Of a stretch of DNA of 45,262 bases, positions 16,654-24,359 are shown in pieces. The notes under the pieces are model-generated. The model searched no databases, was not told the origin of the DNA, and worked only from the letters and a program-made list of their open reading frames with translations. The position numbers and the translations under genes were made by a program. How positions within the stretch are numbered: the stretch's first letter is position 1; each line of letters opens with the position of its first letter. The stretch is from NCBI GenBank assembly GCA_013214575.1, contig JABSSD010000170.1, positions 1 through 45,262 on the forward strand, read 5' to 3'. This DNA comes from Paracoccaceae bacterium. GTDB taxonomy: Bacteria > Pseudomonadota > Alphaproteobacteria > Rhodobacterales > Rhodobacteraceae.

Positions 16654-18297
16654 ATGGCGCTCAAATTATCCGCTGCAGTTGGCGACAAGAAACGCATTAC
16701 CAAACCCGATCCCAAGACGGACAAGGGCAAATTTGCCAATGTCAAAAATCTGCCCGCTGATGTGGAACTGGTGCGGCTGATGCTCAGGGCGAACGGCTAT
16801 ACGATCGAAGTCCACGGTAAATGTGATGCCGGGTTGATCAAGCTGATCCGCGACTTCCAGAAAAGCAAACTGGGCTTCAAAAAACCTGATGGCATTGTGG
16901 ATCCGGGCGGTCGCACCTGGGGGGCTGGACTGGCGAAGCTGGCGGCGCAGGTGTCAGCCGATGCCAAGATCGAGGTCTATCAGGTCACCGAAGGTGGCAA
17001 GACCAAATTTGTGTCCAAGGCTGAATACGAGGCCGGGGAAAAGGCCCTGAAGCACGAGATGCTGTCCAAGGCCAATATGATGTATAATCAGGCTGAGGCC
17101 TGGACCGATTTCTGCAGTGATGTGGAGCAGACCCGCCAATCCTCGGACGGGTTTATGATGGCCCTGGCTGAATTTACAGTCAGCATGGTCAACGACAAGA
17201 CCGACCCGCCCTGGGATAAAATCCTCGAGGCACGCAGCCAGGCCTCGATCCTGAGATCCACCATTGACCGGGCTAAGCCGGACTGGGTCAAGGTGCTCAA
17301 ACAGGACAAAAAGGCGACCAAGGCCTATATGGCTGGCGGCAAGGCCTTCCACAAATTCATCGACGAACGGATCAGCACCGCCAGCAAGATTGTGGGAGGT
17401 CTCGAAATTGTTCGCGACACCGCGTTCACAGTGGTTGAGGCCTATGTGACCGCTAAGCTGATTGTCACCAAGGGGATGTCCCCTGCCAAGGCCAATGCCA
17501 TAGCCGCCGCCAGCACCGAGGCGTTGAAATCCGGGGCCGGGCAATTTGGCGAATATGCTGCGGGCAATAAGGTCACCTGGGACAGCGCCGCCAAGAAGGT
17601 CTTTGTCGATAGCTTCATTGCCGGTCTGGCCGGTGCTGCCGGTGGCAAGCTGGGGGCGGCGCTCAGCAAGGGGCTGGCTGGGAAACTGGCCGCCAAGGTG
17701 CTGCCCAAACTGTCAGGCAGAATCCCTCAAAAGGTGGGTGCGGCGTTTTTCAACCGCTTTTTGACCTCCAAGGCGGGCGAGGCGATGGTGGTCACGGCGT
17801 TGAAAGAGACCATCGGATTGTTCAAGCCGGCCATCGAAAAGGGCCGCCCGCCAAATTCGAAAGAGCTCAAAGAGGCCGTCGCCAAGACCCTGTCGGCAGG
17901 CATTTTGACCCATGCCTCGTTCAAGGCGCTTGAGAGTTTCACCACGCATCTGCCGGCGGCAACAGAGACGTTTCTTGCCAAAACCCTGTCTCCCAAGGTG
18001 ATGGCAGGCATGCGCAAGGATCTGGTGGCCCTGTACGACGAAGACACCGTGAACCGGTTGCTCGCCAAACATGGCGACGAAATCTATATGAAGGTTGCCG
18101 ATATGCTGGGCGGCAAAATAGCCGACAAGGCTGCGATTGAGGCGATTAATGGCTCGGATGGCTCGCAATCACCGAAGGTGATGCAGAAGCTGGCCAATGA
18201 ATCGATGCGCAAGGATGCTGATCTGCGCAAGAGAATCGAGGCCATCATCAAATCCGAGGCCAGCCGTCGGGTCAAAAAGCTGCAACCGGCGCGCTGA
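16654..18297 (+). CDS. Signal-less protein with PG-binding-like N-terminus and helical, pore-like body
   Basis: The product is 547 residues. Residues 35-95 look like a PG_binding_1 module (DVELVRLMLRANGY, IKLIRDFQKSKLGF, PDGIVDPGGRTWGAG). That module form, with FQ...PDGxVDPGGxT, is often fused to effectors of contractile injection systems. The middle (100-220) is helical and charged. About 240-360 is rich in Ala and Gly with amphipathic or membrane-like helices (FIAGLAGAAGGKLGAALSKG and LAGKLAAKVLPKL). The C-terminus is Lys-rich. There is no signal peptide. ATG 16654 follows ttggag by nine bases; TTG 16639 is less likely. No secretion genes and no obvious immunity gene are adjacent. Function unknown; a delivered toxin is a hypothesis. 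Confidence 0.6.
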   Translation: MALKLSAAVGDKKRITKPDPKTDKGKFANVKNLPADVELVRLMLRANGYTIEVHGKCDAGLIKLIRDFQKSKLGFKKPDGIVDPGGRTWGAGLAKLAAQVSADAKIEVYQVTEGGKTKFVSKAEYEAGEKALKHEMLSKANMMYNQAEAWTDFCSDVEQTRQSSDGFMMALAEFTVSMVNDKTDPPWDKILEARSQASILRSTIDRAKPDWVKVLKQDKKATKAYMAGGKAFHKFIDERISTASKIVGGLEIVRDTAFTVVEAYVTAKLIVTKGMSPAKANAIAAASTEALKSGAGQFGEYAAGNKVTWDSAAKKVFVDSFIAGLAGAAGGKLGAALSKGLAGKLAAKVLPKLSGRIPQKVGAAFFNRFLTSKAGEAMVVTALKETIGLFKPAIEKGRPPNSKELKEAVAKTLSAGILTHASFKALESFTTHLPAATETFLAKTLSPKVMAGMRKDLVALYDEDTVNRLLAKHGDEIYMKVADMLGGKIADKAAIEAINGSDGSQSPKVMQKLANESMRKDADLRKRIEAIIKSEASRRVKKLQPAR

Positions 18298-18385
18298 ATC
18301 CGGCGTTTTCAGACCGGTCATGATCTTGCCGCTTCCCCAATATGGCGCAGGCGGCTATTAGGGTCTCCGACAAGGAGCCCGAGAC

Positions 18386-19471
18386 ATGAACAAGATTACA
18401 CCGCAGCCCGGTATTATGGACATCGCTATCTACCAGAGCGGGGCTGCTCATGTGGCCGGGGTCAGCAATGTGGTGAAGCTGTCGTCGAACGAAAACCCGC
18501 TGGGCCCCAGCCCGCGGGCGATTGAGGCGATGCAGGCCGCAGCGGCGCAGATGAACCGCTATCCCAGCTCGGATCACAGTGGGTTGCGCCGCGCGATTGG
18601 CGAGGTTCACGGGCTAGATCCCGAGCAGATCATCTGTGGTGCCGGCAGCGACGAGATCATTGCCTTTCTGTGCCAGTGTTATGCGGGGCCGGGGGACGAG
18701 GTTCTCTATACCGAACACGGGTTCTCGATGTACCGCATCAGCGCGCTGGCCGCCGGGGCAACCCCGGTCGAGGTAAGCGAGCGCGAGCGGGTGACGGATG
18801 TGGACGCGCTGCTGGGCGGCTGCACCGAGCGCACCAGACTGGTGTTCATTGCCAACCCCAACAACCCCACCGGCACCATGATTTCCGAAGCAGAGGTGGC
18901 CCGGCTGGCGGATGGTCTGCCCAAGGGTGCTTTGCTGGTGCTGGACGGTGCCTATGCGGAATATGTCGAAGGTTTTGACGCTGGTGCTGCACTGATCGAA
19001 ACCCGCTCCAACATTGTTATGACCCGCACTTTTTCCAAACTCTACGGGCTGGGTGGTGCGCGGATCGGCTGGGGCTATGGGCCTGCAGGTATCATTGAGG
19101 TGCTGAACCGGGTGCGCGGGCCGTTCAATGTGTCGTCCACCGCACTGGCCGCCGCCGAGGCCTCGATCCGGGATCTGGACTATGTCGCCAGCTGCCGGGC
19201 CGAGAACAGCAAATGGCGCAGCTGGCTGGCCGAAGCGCTAGCAGAGGTTGGCGTCAGCTCGGACATCTCCTGCGCCAATTTCATCCTGGCCCGCTTTGGC
19301 AGTCAGGCCGAGGCCGAGGCCTGTGATTTGTATTTGCAAAAACAGGGCCTGATCGTGCGCCGGGTGGCGGGCTATAACCTGCCCGAGGCGCTGCGCATCA
19401 CCATCGGCGACGAGACCTCCTGCCGCCGGTTGGCGCAGGCGGTGAAAGATTTCAAGAATGGTGCCACATGA
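18386..19471 (+). CDS. hisC: Histidinol-phosphate aminotransferase
   Basis: The 361-residue enzyme transfers the amino group from glutamate to imidazole acetol phosphate in histidine synthesis and often also acts on aromatic keto acids. It is a fold-type I PLP enzyme. [20 protein letters not shown] and [18 protein letters not shown] bind substrate, [14 protein letters not shown] follows, and the lysine lies in [17 protein letters not shown]. It overlaps the tyrC-like gene by ATGA. That pairing, with a prephenate/arogenate dehydrogenase, suggests a role in tyrosine or phenylalanine synthesis as well as histidine. Ribosome-binding site aaggag, 9 bases before the start. Confidence 0.93.
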   Translation: MNKITPQPGIMDIAIYQSGAAHVAGVSNVVKLSSNENPLGPSPRAIEAMQAAAAQMNRYPSSDHSGLRRAIGEVHGLDPEQIICGAGSDEIIAFLCQCYAGPGDEVLYTEHGFSMYRISALAAGATPVEVSERERVTDVDALLGGCTERTRLVFIANPNNPTGTMISEAEVARLADGLPKGALLVLDGAYAEYVEGFDAGAALIETRSNIVMTRTFSKLYGLGGARIGWGYGPAGIIEVLNRVRGPFNVSSTALAAAEASIRDLDYVASCRAENSKWRSWLAEALAEVGVSSDISCANFILARFGSQAEAEACDLYLQKQGLIVRRVAGYNLPEALRITIGDETSCRRLAQAVKDFKNGAT

Positions 19472-20412
19472 AGCAACCTATATATGACCGCATTGCCCTG
19501 ATCGGGCTGGGGCTGATTGCCTCGTCGATGTTCTGGGCGATCAAACGCTCGGGGCTGGCGGGCGAGGTGACCGGCTATGCCCGCTCGCCCGAGACCCGCG
19601 ATAAAGCCCGCGAAATTGGGTTGTGCGACCGGGTCTGTGACAGTGCTGCCGCCGCGGTTGAGGGCGCCGATCTGGTGGTGCTCTGTGTGCCGGTTGGGGC
19701 GATGGGCTCGGTGATGCAGGACATTGCCCCGGCGCTGAAACCAGGGGCAACGGTCTCTGATGTGGGCTCGGTCAAACGTCATGTGATCGAGGCGGTGCTG
19801 CCGCATATCCCAAAGGGCGTGCATTTTGTGCCTGCCCACCCTCTGGCCGGCACCGAACATTCCGGCCCTGAATCCGGCTTTGCTGAGCTGTTTGACAACC
19901 GCTGGTGCCTGCTGGTGCCGGTGGAGGGCTCGGACCCGGATGTGGTGGCCAGGTTGCGGGCCCTGTGGGAAGCCATGGGCGCCAATGTGGACGAGATGGA
20001 GGCAGATCACCATGATCTGGTGCTGGCCGTCACCAGCCACACACCGCACCTGATTGCCTATACGATGGTTGGCGTTGCCGACGATCTGCGCCGGGTCACT
20101 GACAGCGAAGTGATCAAATACTCGGCGGCCGGTTTTCGCGATTTCACCCGCATTGCGGCGTCGGACCCAACCATGTGGCGCGATGTCTTTCTGAGCAACA
20201 AAGAGGCCACGCTGGAGATCCTCGGGCGTTTCACCGAAGAGCTGTTTGCGCTGCAACGCGCCATCCGCACCGGAGACGGCGATCACCTGCACGCCTATTT
20301 CACCCATACCCGCGCCATCCGCCGTGGTATCATCGAGGCGGGGCAGGACACCGACGCGCCAGATTTTGGCCGTGGGCAAGTGGCTGCAAAGACCGGCGGG
20401 TCGGAAAAATGA
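19468..20412 (+). CDS. tyrC: Prephenate/arogenate dehydrogenase (cyclohexadienyl dehydrogenase)
   Basis: The 314-residue enzyme oxidatively decarboxylates prephenate or arogenate on the way to tyrosine. The NAD-binding motif [20 protein letters not shown] (GxGxxxS) is at the start. [15 protein letters not shown] and [20 protein letters not shown] hold the conserved His and substrate Arg/Ser region. The C-terminal helical domain ends with the usual [18 protein letters not shown]. It overlaps hisC at its start and the extensin-like gene at its end by the same ATGA arrangement, so the three are translated from one message. The choice between prephenate and arogenate cannot be made from sequence. 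Confidence 0.9.
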   Translation: MKQPIYDRIALIGLGLIASSMFWAIKRSGLAGEVTGYARSPETRDKAREIGLCDRVCDSAAAAVEGADLVVLCVPVGAMGSVMQDIAPALKPGATVSDVGSVKRHVIEAVLPHIPKGVHFVPAHPLAGTEHSGPESGFAELFDNRWCLLVPVEGSDPDVVARLRALWEAMGANVDEMEADHHDLVLAVTSHTPHLIAYTMVGVADDLRRVTDSEVIKYSAAGFRDFTRIAASDPTMWRDVFLSNKEATLEILGRFTEELFALQRAIRTGDGDHLHAYFTHTRAIRRGIIEAGQDTDAPDFGRGQVAAKTGGSEK

Positions 20413-21164
20413 TCACACGGGCGGCGATATGCAGCTTGCTGGTGGCACTGACCATGCCGGCATTTGCCGCTCCGCCCGAGAGGTCTCTGCGCCCGCTGAT
20501 CCGGCCGTTGTCAGAGCAGATCCTGTTGGCCGCCGCCCGGCCCGCAGACCTGCAATCACTGGGCCCTGCACTGTCCCTGCGTCCGGCCCTGCGGCCAGAC
20601 AGTGTGGTGGAGCAGGCGCTGTTCAAACGCCGTCGGCTGCGCAAAGGGTCAGTCTGCGGGAACATCAATATCCAGGGCGAGAAGGTCGGCACGATTGCCG
20701 CCAAGCAGCGCGGCTGCGGCGCGCAGAATGCGGTGCGGGTGCGCTCGGTGTCTGGGGTGACGCTGAGTCAGCCTGCGGTGATGACATGTGAAACCGCGCA
20801 GGCGCTGAACGCTTGGGTGGATAAAGGGTTGCAACCGGCCTTTCGCCGCAGGAACAAGGTGGTCAGCCTGCGCGTCGCGGCGCATTACGTCTGCCGCACC
20901 CGCAATAATCGCCCCGGCGCCCGGATATCGGAACATGGCAAGGGCAAGGCGATCGATATTTCCGGCTTTACCCTGGCCAACGGTGACAGGATCACGGTTG
21001 CCGAGGGCTGGAACTCTAAGGGTGTTGCCAAACGGTTACGCAAGGCCTGGTCCGCCGCCTGCGGCCCCTTTGGCACCGTTCTTGGCCCCGAGGCTGACCG
21101 CTATCACCGCGACCATTTTCATCTCGATACCGCCCAGTATCGCAGCGGTCCCTACTGCCGGTAA
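20409..21164 (+). CDS. Extensin-like C-terminal domain protein, secreted
   Basis: The 251-residue product has a signal peptide ([20 protein letters not shown]) and an extensin-like_C domain. Its landmarks are CGNINIQGEKVGTI, MTCETAQALNAWVDKGLQPA, YVCRTRNNRPGARISEHGKG and the ending DRYHRDHFHLDTAQY. The His/Asp-rich patches (SEHGKGKAIDI and HRDHFHLD) resemble the metal site of D,D-carboxypeptidases of the VanY/LAS type, so a peptidoglycan-trimming role is plausible though not established for this family. Several Cys suggest disulfides, which fits a periplasmic enzyme. The start overlaps the tyrC stop as ATGA. Confidence 0.85.
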   Translation: MITRAAICSLLVALTMPAFAAPPERSLRPLIRPLSEQILLAAARPADLQSLGPALSLRPALRPDSVVEQALFKRRRLRKGSVCGNINIQGEKVGTIAAKQRGCGAQNAVRVRSVSGVTLSQPAVMTCETAQALNAWVDKGLQPAFRRRNKVVSLRVAAHYVCRTRNNRPGARISEHGKGKAIDISGFTLANGDRITVAEGWNSKGVAKRLRKAWSAACGPFGTVLGPEADRYHRDHFHLDTAQYRSGPYCR

Positions 21165-21487
21165 GCCGCGCACGCCGGGCTCCCGCGCCCCTAGGGATGA
21201 TCGGCTGCGCCGATCCCCCAATGGGCTGGGGCGTGGCGCCGTGCTGCGCCCGGCGAAACAGAAAAAGACAGTGCCGAGACGCGCTGGAGGGGCAAATCTG
21301 CGCCTCAAGACGCTTATTCCAGGCTATTGCAGTCCCCTCTCGCGTCAACGAGCTGCACCCGCGTCGTAGGCGCAGTGGCCTGCGGCGATCATGGACCCGC
21401 GATGGGACCGCCGCGCGCCGCGTCAGCGGCGCCAGGCCCAACGGGAGGAAGACATCAAAGATGCCAGACGACGGGCGGGAGCGCCGG
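21165..21487. other. Intergenic region between convergent genes
   Basis: About 320 bases between the extensin-like gene and the DUF2125 gene. Near the left is a perfect hairpin gatcggc-tgc-gccgatc (21199-21215) that may end the upstream operon. Further right is very GC-rich sequence with gcgcgccgcgtcagcggcgc (about 21411-21431) and then aggcccaacgggagg. This type of palindromic GC-rich tail is seen after other Roseobacter genes. No gene is supported. Confidence 0.5.
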
Positions 21488-22489
21488 TTAGCGCAGAATG
21501 AGCCGTGGTGCGGCGCCCAGAGGGATCGGGCCCAGGGCGATATAGCCATTGCGAAAATTCAATTGGGTGTCGAGATCGTTTGGGTTGCCGCCAAGCCCGG
21601 CGAACAGGCCCAGCACCCGCTCGATGCCATCGCGGGCGGCGGCGGGCAGCGTCCCTGCGCCTTCGGCCATCGCCAGCATCTGGCGCCAGTTTTCCACCTT
21701 TAGCAATATTTCCCCGGTGGGCAGCCCGGCCTCGTTGATGTCCAGAGTGCCCGTCGCCTTGAGCCGCAGCGCCCCCCAGTGGGCGTCGGCCAGCCTGAGG
21801 TTGATGCGACGGGGCTGCGGGCGGCGCAGCTCTAGCGCTGAGCGGTCCCAGGCGGTGTCAAATGTCACCTCCATATCCAGCGACAGAATGGCAAAACTGT
21901 GGGGCAGGGTATCGGCGGCGGCCATCAGCTGGCGCAATTCGGTGCCAGGGGTAAACCCGGTGGCGTCGAGCCGCAGCTGATAGCGCTCAGGCTGTGTCGT
22001 CTGGCGCATCGCCAGCTGCAGCGTCTCGGCCCCGATGATTGTTTTGGCGCCGTCGCTGATCCGCCAGGTGGCGCTGGTCAGCGCCATCTCTTCCAGTCCC
22101 AAAGCCAGCCCGGGCGCCAGATGCAACCGCGCCTGCAACGCCTGAGCCTCGATCACCAGGGTCTGATCAAAATAGGACAGCCGTTGCGGCGTTGGCGCAA
22201 ACCGCAATGTTTGACGGCCGGGCCAGATTGCCGGGCTCTCAATCTCCAGCCAGTCGGCTCTCCAGGCGGTGCCGGTGCCGGGGTCGGCCAGAGTTGGTTG
22301 GCTGATCCGGGTCACATGATGGCTGGGATAGCCATTGCTGCTTAACGCGGAATACTCCGCCTGCCAGCCCTGGCGCTGCTGTTCGGAAAACCAGCTGCTG
22401 ATGCCGCTGCGCAGGCCCCAGCCCGCCGCGAACCAGTACATTGACCACAGCAGCGCCGCAACCAGGAGCAATTTCATCACGCGCAGCAT
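21488..22489 (-). CDS. DUF2125 protein, membrane-anchored
   Basis: The 333-residue protein begins MLRVMKLLLVAALLWSMYWF, one N-terminal membrane helix, then a large beta-rich domain outside the membrane with repeated strands (such as LRLADAHWGALRLKATGTLD). DUF2125 proteins are common in alphaproteobacteria, and no function is established. Parts of the fold resemble AsmA-like, lipid-carrying beta-sheets, but that is inference. ATG 22489 with agagg just upstream is chosen; ATG 22477 is an alternative. It is divergent from the ChaC-like gene with about 65 bases between. Confidence 0.82.
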   Translation of the reverse strand: MLRVMKLLLVAALLWSMYWFAAGWGLRSGISSWFSEQQRQGWQAEYSALSSNGYPSHHVTRISQPTLADPGTGTAWRADWLEIESPAIWPGRQTLRFAPTPQRLSYFDQTLVIEAQALQARLHLAPGLALGLEEMALTSATWRISDGAKTIIGAETLQLAMRQTTQPERYQLRLDATGFTPGTELRQLMAAADTLPHSFAILSLDMEVTFDTAWDRSALELRRPQPRRINLRLADAHWGALRLKATGTLDINEAGLPTGEILLKVENWRQMLAMAEGAGTLPAAARDGIERVLGLFAGLGGNPNDLDTQLNFRNGYIALGPIPLGAAPRLILR

Positions 22490-22555
22490 CAACAGCCTCT
22501 TTTGTCCAAACCGGTTTTGCTGTTTATAGACCCGAAACCAGAGAGGGCCAGTGCA

Positions 22556-23086
22556 ATGACGATGTGGGTGTTTGGATATGGATCTTTGCTGTGGAATCCC
22601 GGCTTTCCGGTGGCCCGGCAAGAGGTCGCGACATTGCAGGGCTATGCGCGCTCGTTCTGCATGAGCTCGATCCATCATCGTGGCAGCGAGGAGGTCCCCG
22701 GGCTGGTGCTGGCGCTGGACGCCGTCCAGGCGGCCCATTGCACCGGGCTGGCGCTGGCGGTTGAAGCCGGACACGAGGACAGAACCCTGGCCGAGTTGCG
22801 CGAACGGGAGCTGATTTCCTCGGCCTATCTGGAGCGCGATCTGGAGGTTGCTCTGGCCAGTGGCGAAACGGTGACCGCCGTCACTTACGTGATCGACCCG
22901 GATCACGTTCAGTATTGCGGCGATTTAAGCCTGGAAGATCAGGCCCGCATTATCGCCGTTGCGGTGGGCGGACGCGGGCCAAACCCGGAATATCTGTTCA
23001 ACACGGCGGCGCATCTGGCTGAGATTGGCCTTAGGGATGCGGATCTGGACTGGTTGACCCGGCGGGTGCAGGCGCTGACCGCATAA
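22556..23086 (+). CDS. ChaC-like gamma-glutamylcyclotransferase
   Basis: The 176-residue protein is of the ChaC family, which splits gamma-glutamyl dipeptides or glutathione, releasing 5-oxoproline. The N-terminal FGYGSLLWNPGF is the substrate-binding loop, GYARSFCMSSIHHRGSEEVP follows, and the catalytic Glu is expected in the region LRERELISSAYLERDLEV. The C-terminal part NPEYLFNTAAHLAEIGLRD is typical. ATG 22556 begins just before MWVFGYGSL. An upstream start in the same frame at 22502 adds residues with no homology. The gene is monocistronic. Confidence 0.88.
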   Translation: MTMWVFGYGSLLWNPGFPVARQEVATLQGYARSFCMSSIHHRGSEEVPGLVLALDAVQAAHCTGLALAVEAGHEDRTLAELRERELISSAYLERDLEVALASGETVTAVTYVIDPDHVQYCGDLSLEDQARIIAVAVGGRGPNPEYLFNTAAHLAEIGLRDADLDWLTRRVQALTA

Positions 23087-23159
23087 AGCCTTGGCGCTTT
23101 GGAATATTAGTCTGTAGTCTCTGGCCAAAGAGCAGAGTAGATTTCAGGAACACCGACGA

Positions 23160-24356
23160 ATGGCGCAGCCACATAGCGAGGCCCGAGTGCAATTTTCGCA
23201 GCCGGTCCGCCAAATCATGATGATGTTGATGGCGCTGGGCCTGTCGGGGTTTGGCGCCTTTGTGGCCCTGCCGCGGGTGCTGCCGGTATTTCAATCCAAT
23301 CTCTGGCTGAACGGCTTTATCCTGATGGTGTTTTTCATTGGCGTGCTGGCCTGTTTCTGGCAGGTGATCCAGCTGATTGGCTCGGTGCGGTGGATTGAAC
23401 GGTTTGCCGCCGGTGAGATCCGTGACGGTTCCCGGCCACCCTCCATTCTGGCACCGCTGGCGACCCTGCTCAGAACCCGTGCGGCGCGGATGCAGCTGGG
23501 CTCCTCCTCGACCCGCTCGATCCTGGACAGTGTTGCCAACCGCATCGACGAAGACCGCGAGATCAGCCGCTATATCGTCAACCTGCTGATTTTCCTCGGG
23601 CTGCTGGGGACATTCTACGGCTTGGCGACAACAGTTCCGGCTGTGGTAGAGACCATTCGCAGCCTGTCGCCCAAGGATGGCGAAGATAGCATCACGGTGT
23701 TCAAGCGGCTGATGAGCGGGCTTGAGGATCAGCTGGGCGGCATGGGCACCGCCTTTGCCTCGTCGCTGCTGGGCCTGGCCGGCTCGCTGATCGTGGGCCT
23801 GCTTGAGCTGTTCGCCGGCCATGGCCAGAACCGGTTCTACCGCGAGCTAGAGGAATGGCTGTCCAGCTTTACCCGGGTCAGTTTCTCGTCGGGGGAAGAG
23901 GGCACCGGCGACACCGGTGTGGTGACCGAGGTGCTGGACACCATGGCCGAACAGATGGATGCGCTGCAGGCGCTGTTTGTGCAGTCCGCCGAAGGCCGGG
24001 ATATGGTCAATCACAAGCTCACTCAACTGGTCGACAGTATCTCTGCGATGAACGACCGCCAGGATCAGAGCGACACCGTTGCCGCCTCACTTGAGCGGGT
24101 GGCGATCGGCCAGGAGGCGCTGACCGAAGTGATGCGCGCCTATGGCAGCGATGCGGGTATCGACGCCGAAAGCCGGATGCGCTTGCGCTCCATCGACGTG
24201 CAGATGCTGCGGATCCTCGAGGAAATCTCGGCGGGGCGTCAGGAAAGCCTGGCAGAGCTGCGCCGCGACATCGACGTTTTGGTCAAGACCTTTGCCCGCC
24301 CGCGCGGCCGCGCCCGTGCCCGGGCCGAGGTGGCCCCAGACAGCGGAGAGACCTGA
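23160..24356 (+). CDS. MotA/TolQ/ExbB-type channel protein
   Basis: The 398-residue protein has four membrane helices: about 18-42 and 48-72 at the start, then about 140-163 (YIVNLLIFLGLLGTFYGLAT) and 200-222 (MGTAFASSLLGLAGSLIVGL). The last two form the conserved MotA_ExbB core with LLGTFYGL and GMGTAFASSLLGL. Members form a pentamer that conducts protons and drives an outer-membrane or peptidoglycan partner. The C-terminal 160 residues are soluble and coiled coil-like. Its stop is three bases before the OmpA-type partner. Unlike ExbB or TolQ it has no ExbD/TolR neighbour; the partner resembles MotB. Specific function unknown. Confidence 0.85.
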   Translation: MAQPHSEARVQFSQPVRQIMMMLMALGLSGFGAFVALPRVLPVFQSNLWLNGFILMVFFIGVLACFWQVIQLIGSVRWIERFAAGEIRDGSRPPSILAPLATLLRTRAARMQLGSSSTRSILDSVANRIDEDREISRYIVNLLIFLGLLGTFYGLATTVPAVVETIRSLSPKDGEDSITVFKRLMSGLEDQLGGMGTAFASSLLGLAGSLIVGLLELFAGHGQNRFYRELEEWLSSFTRVSFSSGEEGTGDTGVVTEVLDTMAEQMDALQALFVQSAEGRDMVNHKLTQLVDSISAMNDRQDQSDTVAASLERVAIGQEALTEVMRAYGSDAGIDAESRMRLRSIDVQMLRILEEISAGRQESLAELRRDIDVLVKTFARPRGRARARAEVAPDSGET

Positions 24357-24359
24357 CCC

